Shown here piece after piece: positions 22,276 through 33,810 of a stretch of 64,000 nucleotides of DNA. A model generated the notes under the pieces. It made no database searches, was not told the DNA's origin, and was given only the letters and a program-made list of their open reading frames with translations. Source of the DNA: Lasioglossum baleicum (Eukaryota; Arthropoda; Insecta; Hymenoptera; Halictidae); NCBI RefSeq assembly GCF_051020765.1, contig NC_134944.1, positions 434,001 through 498,000 on the forward strand, given 5' to 3'. Position 1 is the first letter of the stretch; each line of letters starts with the position of its first letter. Both the position numbers and the translations under genes were made by a program.

Positions 22276-22790
22276 TGTGACCTTTCGTCCAAATCGGAGA
22301 CAAAATCGAAGAACTTTTGATAGAAATAAGGTAGAGCGATGAAATTTTTTAAAAATTAAAGCTGAAACATTACAGAATATGGGAAAAATAGGGAGATTAT
22401 GGTAAGAACGTTTTTTAACGTTGAGAAAATTCGTTAAACTTGCACAATTTCGAGAAAATTGTGGTTTTTCCAATACCACGCGCGGAAAATTTTTTTAAAA
22501 TTTTTGCTATATATCATTTCCCGTAGATTTTTTCACGCCGATTTCAAATCTGGTCTCAAAATTTGTCTACGACCTCAGGACATTGCAAAATCGATTTCTT
22601 TAAATTCTACATGTTTAACGAATTTTCTCGGTTAAAAAACGTTCGTACCATAACTTCCCTATTTTTCCCATATTCTGCAAAGTTTCAGCTTTCATTTAAA
22701 AAAAATTTCATCGCTCTACCTCATTTCTATCGAAAGTTCTTTGATTTTGAATCGAGTCTGGTCCAAATTTTCCACTGTGCGCCGACGCGA
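22263..22790. mobile_element. foldback repeat F6
   Basis: About 22290-22450 and 22610-22760 are inverted: TAGAGCGATGAAATTTTTT against its complement near 22715, and AATATGGGAAAAATAGGGA against its complement near 22660. No coding content. Confidence 0.65.
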
Positions 22791-23130
22791 CGAAATCTCT
22801 CCGTATTTAATCATTGTTTAAACATGTTTAATCAATCATAATGTATTAATATTGGATATCACTGTATTCGGGAAAGTCTACAGAATCTTTTGCCAGAAAG
22901 AACAATTCAATATCTTTTATAATAACATCACAATATTTGTTTGAAGTTGAAAAATATGTTTTTTTTCAAAGCCTTGTTCCTGAAAAACTGTGCGTATAGG
23001 AAAAAAATTGAAAACAGATTCGGAATCAGCGCGAAAAACTCTATAAGAAGGACCCTTCAGTAATTGGGGAACATAAAAAAAGTTGAAATTTGTTGGACAG
23101 TGTAATTCTACTCCATTCAATAAAAATAGA
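22791..23130. repeat. dispersed repeat F2
   Basis: Reverse-complement copy at about 46670-46990. Shared landmarks are CACTGTATTCGGGAAAGTC, GATTCGGAATCAGCGCG and AACTCTATAAGAAGGACCC. A shorter copy lies at 25230-25340. Confidence 0.65.
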
Positions 23131-23998
23131 TCAGTTAATGAAGCCTCGTTTCATTTAATTCATACATGTTAAGAAAGACACGCTAAAAATATGTGTATAA
23201 AGAAATGGAATTTCTAATGTTTCATAAACAGAAATTTTGTACGCAGTTCGCACGGTCTGGGATAGATACGGGCCTGAGCTGTCTCGAGGATAAAGGCCGT
23301 TACGGAGAACGAGACGTGCGGCCGGTGAAAGGAGGCGGCCTGAAAAGTCTCATACGTGCCGACCACTGAGTTGACAATTTCAGAATTTCCAAGAACAGCA
23401 AGAAAAGAAATTCGAACCGTTTCACGATATCTAAATTGCTTTCGCTGCTTTATACCAGGGTACGCGACGAAGTAATAAAACGTCGATAAAACTGGGCAAT
23501 TACTTTGACCGTCGCGAGGGCCAATAAGTCCTGGGTAGTTACCAAAACAACTCTGGATTTTCTGCACGAAATTACCTGAACCTTTTCCCAGAATGTTCGT
23601 TTGACAAGCAAATTTTCACATAATCATCCATTTCATTTCCAAAGTACAGTACCAGGACCTCGACGAACCGGCTTGATCGAGAGACAAACAGCCCGGACAA
23701 ATTAAGGCCCGATGGATAATTGAGACCCGAGGGAAACCACGTCTTACCCTGCCATAGTCCGGCCACTCTAAGCGACCGTGATTATCCTTACGGGCACCGT
23801 CGCGTCGGTTCTTCCACGCCATAATTAATCCTCCGGCAACCCTCCCTCTCTTCCCAGTTTTCCCCGAAATTCTATACTCTATACAATTGTACTTGCAGCT
23901 TGCAGCTATTCCTTCTGACGCGATAACGGTAACGTTAGCGTATCTGCTTTATAATATTTGTCATTGTTGTAATATCCTGCAATTTCTACCATCTTTAA
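23131..23998. other. intergenic, unrecognised, moderately GC-rich
   Basis: Open stretches on the minus strand at 23214-23822 show no recognisable domain. They overlap each other in different frames, so they are not called. Confidence 0.3.
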
Positions 23999-24249
23999 CC
24001 CTTAGCACTCCAGTGGTGACTCGAAATCACCACTAAAAATTGCTGTCCCATTATGCAAAATATTGTTTACATTGTTAAACATGTTGGTAGCTAATCAATT
24101 ACTAATCCTTTAATTATTGTATGAGGTATTACAATCAATTTCATATCCATCAAATGAAAAGAATCGTATAGAACGAAATTATTCTACCTAGAACGAGATG
24201 TTTCATTTTCGAGTTAAAACAGCTTCGAAATTAAAACAGCTGCAAATGG
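23999..24249. mobile_element. piggyBac-type MITE, 251 bp, intact TTAA duplication
   Basis: TTAA at 23995-23998 and 24250-24253. The ends are CCCTTAGCACTCC and GCAGCTGCAAATGG. It is related to, but diverged from, the CCCTTTGCACT family at 15.36 kb. Confidence 0.6.
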
Positions 24250-24254
24250 TTAAT

Positions 24255-24990
24255 TATTATAACTATCTTTTAAATTTTCAATATAGGCCCCACATAAAAA
24301 AGTTGTGAAATGCAACATTTAGTACCTATTTTCTCTACAATTCCGGCCAACTGCAATTTCTGGAAAAATATCTTTAGGATGACGGGTAATTCAGTGTCTA
24401 TGATGTTTCGCGTGGTTAACAGACAACGATATAGATATTTATTAAAACAATAACACGTAACAATAACAAAACAAGATGTAATAATAATAACAATAACGAG
24501 AAAACTAGATTATAAACGTTAATGACTATCGAGTACTAACAAAGTACAGAGATATAAATTAACGTAGCGCGGGCAACTCTAGAGCGATGCGTTCTCAACG
24601 AGTGCCACAAGCTTTTTTTCCACTGGTAAAAATCCGTTTTGGTGGGAAGATTAGCAACGTGAGAAAGACCGTTAAAATAAGGGGAAGAATTCTCCGTTCC
24701 TCAAGAGTAAGGAGAAAGTTTCCTTCCCCAAAACAATTCAAAGTCGTCGCTGCCAAGGACATTGCAACGGTTGAGTCAGGGTTCTGGTAATCGTCACTTT
24801 TACGACCGAACCCTCAACGCAACCGTCCACAGCGCGCACTTGAGAAGGATGCGTCCGGAAAGTCCCTCTTTCCAACGCGCCATGTCCACTACATATCTTT
24901 TCACATCGTGCAGTAAACTAATTTCTCCAACTTCTCACGAAAAGTCCAAATCCATATAGTCCAACATTAAAAAATAACTTTTTTACTCGA
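24255..24990. mobile_element. foldback element F1, copy interrupted by a 517-bp insertion
   Basis: F1 sequence runs to about 24375 (CCCACATAAAAAAGTTG), resumes at 24893 (ATCTTTTCACATCGTGCAG) and continues to about 24985. Confidence 0.7.
24376..24892. mobile_element. 517-bp insertion of unknown class with 8-bp target duplication
   Basis: ATATCTTT occurs at 24368-24375 and 24893-24900, so the F1 sequence is exactly restored if the insert is removed. The ends (AGGATGACGGGTAATTC and ATGTCCACTAC) show no clear inverted repeat and are not TG..CA. The AT-rich left half contains AATAAC repeats. The right half has an open frame with no recognisable domain. Confidence 0.6.
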
Positions 24991-26282
24991 ATTAATACAA
25001 CCCCTGGCAGAAAGTTTCCGATCCGGAGGCATTGATACGGATTTTACAGAAAACTATTACTTTATGGAGTTGAAACTGATGGGAAATTAAAAGGGGCTTA
25101 TTAAAGAATGAAGAACAACAAATTAACATAAGCTTCCATTTATTATAACAAAGAAACGAGACAATAAACAAAATGTTACACGGAAAAAAGTTAATAGACC
25201 CATTAATAGATCTGCTGGAAGAAAGTTTCCCATTTGATTTACAGTCTCCGCAACACCAAATTTCTTCAACAATTACTGTTGGATGATTCTTATAGAGTTT
25301 TTTGCGCTGATTCCGAATCTGCCCTTAATTTTTCTCCTAGATACAAATTTCGGATCACGAATAATAGATACATAATTTGTAATTAGTTACTCGAAGATAT
25401 AGATACACAGGGGACCACCTGTAGCGGTATTTTCGAATACCTCGAAACCATTCTGCACTTCGCAATCATAACTTAAATTGTGTTTCTTTTTTTTCAATTA
25501 CAGAAAGTGGACAGCGAAAGTCGACAGCGCGAACTGCATCAATTCTTTAAGTTGAAAATAAATGTAGACAATTAAAAAATGTTTTTGGTTAAACTTTTCA
25601 TTAAAACTCGAAGCAATAAGTATTTACCGAACAAAACGATTATAGATGCGGGATTCGATTCGGGGCCAGAAGATTCCCAGCCGTATATATGTACTTGTTT
25701 TGTTAACGGCTACCCAACCTCTAAAAAATTATAAAAAAATTAAGAACGGTTGCTTCAATAATATCCAAGTACTGAATTCTTATAAAACTGGAGTCTCTAA
25801 CACTTCAATACAAAACATGCATTTTCTTGGAATTTTTGGAGGTTTTCAATTTTTTAAAACATGTTTCCGTAATCCGAAAAATCTGAAAAAATACACATTA
25901 ATAATCAGGATGAGACACAACTAACGTAACAATATAAATGTGGTCAATTGAAGACTTTGATGTATGTATATACATAAAATCGGCAATTTTATGTTTTCCG
26001 ATTTGTTTAAAAATCGATTTTGCAACCAAAAATTTTGAAAAAAATCTCAGTAGTGTATGCTATTCGGTAGAATATTCATGAATTTTTTCATAATTTTCTG
26101 TTGAACATGACGTGACTAAAAACAAATTTGGTTGGATACTTCTGACCATCTTTTCCGGCTATACCTTAAGAATCAACGAAAACATTATTTAAAAAATACA
26201 AAATATATTTCTTTTTACATCGTTAAAACCGATTTTTCAAAAAAAATTAGGCCTAATTTCTCTTCGATATCTCTTTTAGATC
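24991..26282. other. intergenic with repeat fragments
   Basis: Contains two similar motifs, CTGGCAGAAAGTTTCC (about 25005) and CTGGAAGAAAGTTTCC (about 25215), of unclear origin. A fragment of repeat F2 lies at 25230-25340. No gene seen. Confidence 0.35.
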
Positions 26283-26480
26283 AAAAGTTATAGCAAAATG
26301 TGCGTCGCGCCGCGTGCTGTGCCCGAGATTCAAATGCGCGCCGTCTCCAGATTCCGACTTTTCGCCTCATGCTTCCGAAACTTCGGCAACGTGAAAATCG
26401 AAGGAACGCGTCGCCGACGCGTTCGGTCGAGCAGGTAGTCACACGGACATGGTAGAGGTACGTTTGTTGTGTAGCGCGCG
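26283..26480. repeat. second copy of repeat F5
   Basis: CTCCAGATTCCGACTTTTCG, GCTTCCGAAACTTCGGCAAC and GAGCAGGTAGT match 22040-22140 in the same order and orientation. Confidence 0.6.
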
Positions 26481-27418
26481 TGCAATCGAACATGCACCAA
26501 CACGGTCAAGCGCGGTCGACACCGCTCACGGATACGACGATACGTCAGGGAAGGGGAAACTGCCGTTCAGTTTTCAGCAGTTTTCAGTTATTCTCTCAAC
26601 TCTCAACAGTTCGCAAGTTCTCGTTCGCTTAGCTCGGTCGTAATATCTGTGGTTGTCAGGAGGACGCCGCCGCATGTCACATTGTACTTTCACTTTCGAG
26701 ATATTGTCGTTTAAAGTTTTGATCACTAATGCTTTGACAAGGACATTGGTTAAATTGTATTATTTTTTCGAGCCTTTTGAATTGATTTTCGTGACGTTTT
26801 TTCTGGTAAATACCTAATCCTACACTATAAAGTTCAATAAATGCATAAACTGAAATTTTTTGAAATTGTGACATGCAGCGTTTTTCTTGACACAATCACA
26901 GATATATTTACATAGCTTCGCTCTGTGGTTACACGTTACATTCGCAGGTGCGGTCTGCGTTGCGGCATTTGACTATTTGACTATTTATTAGATTGACTTG
27001 CTTGGATTATGTGATTACGTGGATTACTTGGATTACGTGCACTACGTGGAAGGAAGGAAGAACGGAAGGTATTTGTACATATTTATATTGGTTGATCGGT
27101 TTCATTTTGCTCAAATGTCTCCCAGAATCTTCGCGTGAAAAAGCGTGAGAACGCTTGTCGGCACACCACGCGACAGTGCCATTTGCCATCACGTATGAGG
27201 TGCTACGGGGCGAGTATGTTCACTTCAATGTAGAGTCCAAAATAGTAAATTGTTTGTTTCTTTATCACTTTATCACTCTCTTTTCATTATCATTATTATC
27301 ATTTATCACTTTAAACAAATCCAACACAATTCAGCTTTAGCCCATTCAGATTAGAATTAGCTTAGCAATATTCTAAATCGGCAAAATGATGGCTTAAACC
27401 AATTCAGTAAGGCAAGTA
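26481..27418. other. intergenic, no gene recognised
   Basis: A short degenerate GATTACGTG-type repeat lies at about 27005-27050. Nothing else is supported. Confidence 0.3.
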
Positions 27419-27632
27419 TTAGGTTGACCCAAAAGTTTCTTCCGCATTGTGTTCCTTTAATGTAGCTAAATAAATACAAACAATACGATAATCTTTATGT
27501 TAATATTTTAGTACTTCTTAATATGAATTTGCATTATGTGCATGCATCGAAAAACAACTTTTGGGACAACCTAATATTTATTTAGCAATATTAAAGAAAG
27601 GCATTGCGGAAGGAACTTTTGGGACAACCTAA
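27419..27632. mobile_element. mariner-type MITE, 214 bp
   Basis: Left end TTAGGTTGACCCAAAAGTTT, right end ACTTTTGGGACAACCTAA, each beside TA. Deeper in, CTTCCGCATTG pairs with the inverse CATTGCGGAAG. An extra internal right end (CTTTTGGGACAACCTAATA) at about 27558 suggests a nested or rearranged copy. Confidence 0.75.
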
Positions 27633-28143
27633 TATTTAATCTTCTTCACTTGCTTCTCATCATCGAATTTTTTTATTTCTGGTAGTACATTCTTTTGTTT
27701 GTAGTTCAACTTTAATCGATTTTTTATAAATATCATTGCAATGTTTGAATCAGTTAGGTATATTAGTTGATGAAAAACGTCAGAAGACCTTTTGTAATTG
27801 TAGCACCAGAAATTAGAAAATTCGTTGAGATGAGCAATAAGCGAAGAAGATTAAATACTCACCTTTACTCACTGTGTAATTAAAAATCTAATTTACAGAA
27901 CGGAGGATAAATATAATGTGCTATCCAGGGAAGGAGGAGAAGGAAGCTGCGGCAACCGGGGAAGAGGAAGACCTCTAATTTTTCACGTGGTACGTATATC
28001 TAATTATGCCATTCAACACACATGCATATATTGTACATTACTGATTTTCTTTGTATTTTTTAGGTATCCCACCTATGCCAGAACGTGCTACGGGCCACAA
28101 GTTTTGGGAAGCAGAGGCAACAACGTGTAATAATCACAATATA
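27633..28143. other. intergenic with possible short exons, unresolved
   Basis: On the plus strand, a GRGRP-containing open stretch (about 27918-27990) ends at GTACGT. An acceptor (TTTTTTAG) then precedes another open stretch. I could not identify a protein or an upstream start, so no gene is called. Confidence 0.25.
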
Positions 28144-28320
28144 CAGGGTGTTCCGTTTAAATACGAACACCTAAATATCTCTTCAGGTTATTGTGATGCA
28201 AAAAATATTTGTTACGTAATGTGCATGGTGTCAATGGACCAAATATCTGGCACACCGTGCACATTACGTAACAAATATTTTTTGCATCACAATAACCTGA
28301 AGAGATATTTAGGTGTTCGT
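28144..28320. mobile_element. palindromic MITE with CAGGGTGTTCC end
   Basis: Near-perfect arms 28163-28232 and 28251-28320 carry ACGAACACCTAAATATCTC, with its inverse at the far end. The CAGGGTGTT terminus is present only on the left, after TA, so the right end is lost. Confidence 0.7.
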
Positions 28321-28605
28321 CCAATAATAAAGCATAGTAATAATAAAAAATTATAATATTTATTATATATATATATATTCCTTGTGTCATTGTCCATGTG
28401 TCTTTACCAACTCCCTGCGGTGTATTAAAAAATAAGAAAAAGTAAATTTTCTTGTCCCTTGTACGACACTTTGTCTTTTTTTGCATGTTGACATTTTAAT
28501 CTTAGCTTCCATCTCTTGCAATCGATGCAGAGAATTTTTATTTTGCACAGATTTTTTTTTCGTTTTCTCTCCTTGCATGTGACTGAATATTCATTCAAAA
28601 ATCAG
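28321..28605. other. short AT-rich spacer
   Basis: No gene; a short (TA)n run sits at about 28365-28380. Confidence 0.3.
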
Positions 28606-29470
28606 TATTGTCGGTAAAAAGGGAAACTGCTACATATTTGTACAATAGAAATCTACTTTATCGACATCTGCCACATTAGTGCGATCTGCCCTTACCGACG
28701 GCGCTGCCCTGTATAACGGCATTCGCCGCATTAATCAGTGCGACCGTGGTGCCATCTTGCGGGGAAGCGGAATCCAGGATAGAGTGGCGTTCCAGCTAGA
28801 CTGCAGAAGCTGCATTTCACGTGGGCTGCATCCAGACGGTTCCAGGTTGTCCAAGTGGAGTCAACTTATGCGCGTTTTCGTCACTCCCCGTGGAGTCAAT
28901 TGTGCTATCAGGGAGGTTACAGGCAAACACAACGCTTGGAGCTGCGTCGAGACCCAGACAGGCCGATTCAGCCGGGCACCTGTGCACAAAATGGCGCGAA
29001 TATCACCTGCAGGGGGCTCGAGCCCAGGGCCTGCCGGCCGGGCTGGGATTCAGCCTGTTTTTGAGAGGGCAGCACGGTATCACACTAATGTGGCCAATCA
29101 GTAGTGCTTCCATTGAGCCCAACTTTTCTCGCGCATGCGCGACACAGGGCGGGTCGCATCAATGTGGCAGTACTGTGCAAATGCGTAGCAGTCTCCCTTT
29201 TTACCGACAAAAGTATAATAAGTTAATAAATAAGACCTTTGAGGGCGATTGCTGCCTAGATTGACCTTTATCTGGCGTTTTTGACTACTGAAAAAACCCG
29301 TGTTTGTATTATCACGAAATGAGAACGCGAATCCCGCACCCTTGCAATCTTGCAAATCGGCCGAACACCGGCCCGGCCGGCAGGCCTTGGGCTCGAGCCC
29401 CCTGCAGATGAAATTCGCGCCATTTTGTGCACAGGGCCCGGCTAAAATCGAGCCGGTGTGCTGTCTGGGT
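28606..29470. mobile_element. GC-rich modular non-autonomous element, copy B
   Basis: Bounded by ATTGTCGGTAAAAAGGG on the left and GTGCTGTCTGGGTA on the right, the mirror of copy A at 19146-19608. An internal inverse of the left end (CCCTTTTTACCGACA) lies at 29200-29213, giving a 28608-29213 sub-element with approximately 36-bp inverted ends. Modules include a pair of inverted 65-70-bp GC-rich blocks (28977-29045 and 29373-29445, GTGCACAAAATGGCGCGAAT) and an F4 arm at 29222-29360. Overlapping plus-strand open frames lack any recognisable domain. Confidence 0.6.
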
Positions 29471-30433
29471 ATTTACGTATCCTATATATAAGTCAGTATA
29501 TCTATAGGTACATGGATTATGTATTTGTACGTTTCCAACACCAACACCAACTCGTTAATTAGAAAGAGAGCGCATTACGACCACAACAGGCTCTCTCTCT
29601 CACTCTTTATATCCCGGCCGCCATGGTAGGCTTCAACGCTTCGTATAGGCCGCGCATCTGAAGCCGGGTCTATAAGTGTATGTGGTCTAAGGTCTAGGTC
29701 TAACAAGATTTTTACGATAAAGATTCAGGCTTGTTCAGGCTCTTCAGGGTTTGAGATTCAGGTAAAAGTGTTTCGGAATTGGGTCGGTAGATGGTGCAGC
29801 ATATCTATCGCGCCTTTATTGAAAGATTATTACACTCTGAAAAATGGTCAACTACTGATACCAGGTCAATTACTGGTGCATTTACCTTAGTTAATTATTT
29901 CGCAGTAAATACTGATAGTGTTGGAGTTTCTAGTACAAATAATTATGAACTGGAGAACAGGGTAAATTTTACATAATCTCTGTACTATTTAATGTAAATT
30001 GCAATAGTACACAGTTCTATGTGTTTTATAAGGTATAATTTGTAACGCTTACAATCGCCATTGTAACTTGGTTCAATGGATAGCAAAGCTTGAGTACTTT
30101 TACATTGAGTAGTATTATACATTTGACATGTCTGGTACTAGAATGATTACAACAGAAGCTGATAAAACAATTAAAGTTTATAAACTTCTTTATATTTATT
30201 TATCTTCATAATACAATTGTAAGCACAATTTATTAACTACGCGTTTTAATTTTATGAAAATCAAACTATAAAATTTTCTCTCCTTATGTTAATATTTTTA
30301 GACTCGAGAAACACATCCTGTTAATTAGAGACCAGATGTAATGAAATGAAGAAAATATTAAATGTCTAGTGCATAATTAATTTGATATTTTTCGTAAGTT
30401 TTGAGGCAAAATTGATAAAATATTTTAAATATT
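29471..30433. other. intergenic downstream of Tbcb
   Basis: A CT-rich microsatellite lies at about 29590-29605. No gene supported; it should contain the Tbcb 3' untranslated region. Confidence 0.35.
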
Positions 30434-31765
30434 TTAAAGTTCTTCGTCCAAATCGAATAGTTCTTCTGGAAAATCACCTACTTTTATATGCATTGGTTTT
30501 ATGAATCCACCATATTTTGGTAAACACTCGAAATATTTTGTACCATTGACACTGCAATATCAGTTATGACAAATTAAGCATACATGTACATAAAATTATA
30601 GAAGAAGATAAAATTCATTATAATCTTACGTTCCGTCGTTTTTGCCACGTGGTTCATCATATTTTACACCAATCCACCAACCTTCCTTAAATTCCGTTTT
30701 ACCTATAAATGGAATGTGTTATGTTTCTAAACTGTAAATAAGAGAAAAAAACCGTATAGGTGAACACAAGTTATACTACTCACCAACATACATGATAGTA
30801 GCTCGTCTTTTTGGTTGGTTTGGTACAGAAACCTCACAACGTTCTCCAACATGACATGAGTTAGCTTGTGCTTCCTCAGCCTCTTCTTCTTGTCTTTTTT
30901 CTTCTGCTTTCTTTTCTGCTTTTTCTTTGTTATATTTCCCTAATTTATTTTTCTCTAAGAATGCTTTTACAGTATCTAAAGCATTAGGAAAGTATATTTT
31001 ATCAAATAATTTCTGTGTGTATTTTTGGTTACCTTTTAGTAGGCCACCCTGTAGAAATGTTTATGCGTTTTACCTGTTCTTTTAGCATATTCTTCTTCGG
31101 ATATCTCGAATTTGTCGATGCTATCTAAATTTGATTCTTCACGTGTAAACTTATCAATTACCTAAAATGCAATATGTACATATATTATCGTTGTTGTTGT
31201 AATTATCCATAAATAAATACAAAACCTTAGTAATAATTAGACAGCGGATCTTTATGCAAAATAGAAAATTTCCAGCTGAATTGCAACAAACTGGTGTGAA
31301 ATAGAAATTTATTTTCTTTCTAATTTTTCCAACGAATTCTTTCAAATTACACCTATTCATTTTTGCCATAAATGCATAAAATCCGCTGTCCAGTAATAAT
31401 AAGTAAGTATTAACAAATTTATTTTACATGTATTCGCATTCCATCGTCAATAGGATACGATCCTAAGAGTTGTTGTCCATTGTTTAACGTGCAAACTAAT
31501 CTATCATTTTTATCAAATACTTCAACTACCATTGTAGCTGGATTAGCCCCAGTAATAAGCTCCAATTTCCCCTGCCGTAAAGTAATAACGAATTAGTACA
31601 TAATAAAAGCGATAGTACAATGAAAATTATCATATAAAACATTCTTACCTTAAATTCATCGATTGTTATACCTTTCTGAAATCTTCGTTCTACGTAATAT
31701 TGCTGATTAGAATTAGTAATAGATAAATTCAGAAAATCTGACGTTACAACGCTGTATTCACTCAT
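30434..31765 (-). CDS. Tbcb: tubulin-folding cofactor B, complete, six exons
   Basis: Exons on the minus strand are 31649-31765, 31428-31571, 31074-31161, 30784-30975, 30630-30702 and 30434-30551, all GT-AG with matching phase. Together they give about 243 residues, close to the usual 240-250. The N-terminal half is a ubiquitin-like fold (YYVERRFQKGITIDEFK; ATMVVEVFDKND). It is followed by a YAKRTDTVKAFLEKNKLGKY linker and a Lys/Glu coiled segment. A CAP-Gly domain follows (GWWIGVKYDEPRGKNDG, KYGGFIKP), and the protein ends in the acidic FDLDEEL tail. The family acts in the cytosol with cofactors A, C, D and E in alpha-tubulin folding and heterodimer turnover. A MITE at 31240-31390 sits in the second intron without touching splice sites. 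The identification is strong. Confidence 0.93.
31240..31390. mobile_element. MITE of the GACTGCGGAT family in a Tbcb intron
   Basis: Left GACAGCGGATCTTTATGCA and right TGCATAAAATCCGCTGTC are inverted. TA lies on the left only. Length 151 bp. Confidence 0.75.
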
Positions 31766-32449
31766 TTTTCCTGAATTAGGGGGAATGTATTGATATATTA
31801 CTCAACTTATATTATCGACTTTCAAATTTTACGCTTTGTGTATTTAAATACAATAGGTTACTTAAATAGGTTACAACTTTCAAACACAGTTTTTACAAAA
31901 TAAATCATTTATTAAAGAATAATAAATTCAATGTTTACGTATTGCGTACGTACAAGTCACAAGATATTTTGTATACAAACATATAAGCAAACTGAACGTT
32001 GAGGCCAGGTTACGAGATATCTCGTCATATCTCGTATTATATTGATTTCGCATACGCGCGTATCGACGATTCAACGAATTAAAAACAATTTGATCTGCAG
32101 TTGAAATGTAAAACTGTCTACATAATAAACAGATATATAAAAAATATTGTATAGAAATATTTAAGAATTTATAAATGTGAATTGAAAAAGTACTTGTACA
32201 CGTTGTACTGGTCTGCTCAAAAGTGTGCGGCTTCTGGAATCTGGTGGAAGCACGTTAGGCGAGCAGAGTGCTGTTACGCTGTATTGTTTTATGTGATTTG
32301 CGTTGTTAGCATTACACGAATTGTAGTATGTACATATACAGTGCAACAATTGTCAAGATTCAAGATATGGACTCTATGTGTATAACGTATAACCAGTGGT
32401 GAGATATTTTGCAATATTGTGCAAGATTTCTCGCGTATGCGAGTCCAAA
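31766..32449. other. region upstream of Tbcb
   Basis: The probable Tbcb promoter lies within the first few hundred bases, with no clear TATA box. Nothing else recognised. Confidence 0.35.
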
Positions 32450-33060
32450 ACAGTAACGCATCTATGTACAGAGAGTATATGAGAGTGCTCACTGGTGCTC
32501 ACCATGCTCACGCCCGGGTTTTGGCCGTGCCCATATAGTGCTGCCCCCTACTCTAGTACTTAGCCTGGATCAGCTCCTACATCATGTTTAGCCTGGAACA
32601 GCTCCTGCATCATCTTTAGCATGGAACAGAACCTACATCATCTTTAGCAAGAAACAGAACCCACTTTACTGTTAGCACATCTGACGACATCTGTCACCGA
32701 CGAGATACTATTAAAGACTGCCAGCCCCTGTGCTATTCAGCGAGCCCGGTAACCGGGCACAACGGGCGCGGGGATAACGTGAAAGTTACAGTGATCTGAT
32801 ATACCACGTCGCTAAAAATTCGAAATAGTGCCACAATAATGCCAAAACATCGTCTGAAATATGGCGGAGAATGTAACATTTAATAATAATCGATATAGTT
32901 TCGTGATAATTCGCATTCTCGCCGATGCATCGCGACGAGAATCTCCTCAGTGGTCTTCTTCACCGACAAAATGCCGTCGTTGGCCTTCTGTTTCTCTGGA
33001 TGGAGCCAGAATATATGGACACAGAAGACACTGTATCGTGTTAGCAACGCGCCCGCGCGC
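32450..33060. repeat. dispersed repeat with minisatellite, inverse copy at 49.56-49.97 kb
   Basis: ACGCCCGGGTTTTGGCCGTG and CTCTAGTACTTAGCCTGGA, together with CACCGACAAAATGCCG and GGCCTTCTGTTTCTC, all recur in reverse complement at 49.55-49.95 kb. Roughly 3.7 units of a 28-bp repeat occupy about 32559-32662. Confidence 0.7.
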
Positions 33061-33199
33061 TACACTCACCAGCGTACCTTTACTATATCCGTGTGCGCTG
33101 CTTGTGCGCTTATGCCAGCCACAATCTATTTTTAGCACTTGCCATGTTGCCATGTTGTATTGCTTTACGGCGGAAGCGAAACTGAAATTCGGCTGTCGA

Positions 33200-33463
33200 C
33201 AGTGATGCCGAAATCGTGGTACTGTGGTACTAAGCCGTGGTACGAGACCCCCCCCACTATGACCTACCGTTGCCCCTACTGGCCTTCTCCAACTCGCTCG
33301 CGCGCTACACTCACCAACGTACCTCTCCTAGGATATGAGAGGTACGTTGGTGAGTGTAGCGCGCGAGCGAGTTGGAGAAGGCCAGTAGGGGCAACGGTAG
33401 GTCATAGTGGGGGGGTCTCGTACCACGGCTTAGTACCACAGTACCACGATTTCGGCATCACTG
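33200..33463. mobile_element. palindromic hAT-type MITE, 264 bp, exact 8-bp target duplication
   Basis: The termini are CAGTGATGCCGAAATCG and its complement. The two arms (about 120 bp each) appear almost identical, meeting at about 33325-33342. GCTGTCGA flanks it exactly at 33192-33199 and 33464-33471. CAG termini with an 8-bp duplication fit hAT. Confidence 0.85.
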
Positions 33464-33489
33464 GCTGTCGAGCCGTCGAGCGTATAAAT

Positions 33490-33776
33490 CAGGGGGTGTC
33501 GACTCCCATGGGTACGAATTTAGTTCTAGTTCAGTACCCATAGGTATGGTGGCAGCACAGTAGTGCCTTGGTGGTGGGGAAATCCTATCTTTGCCTTGCG
33601 CGCATGCGCGTCGTCATTTGGCGGCAATTTGGCGGTTTTTTGACTGTTTTTGACGGTTGGTGACGCTTACTTTCAACTGTTACTGAGTCAGACCAAGTCG
33701 GACAAGTCAACGCTGGATAATTTCGATTTTATATCAATTTTTCTTATATATATATTTATCATTTATATATACTTAT

Positions 33777-33810
<34 letters not shown>

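Noticed and set aside
25000..25230. CTGGCAGAAAGTTTCC motifs as a Tc1-type element
   Set aside because: The two motifs are in direct rather than inverted orientation and no TA-bounded unit could be defined.
28679..29264. Overlapping plus-strand frames of 69-147 codons in copy B
   Set aside because: Three registers are open at once in GC-rich repeat DNA, with no domain and stops relative to copy A.
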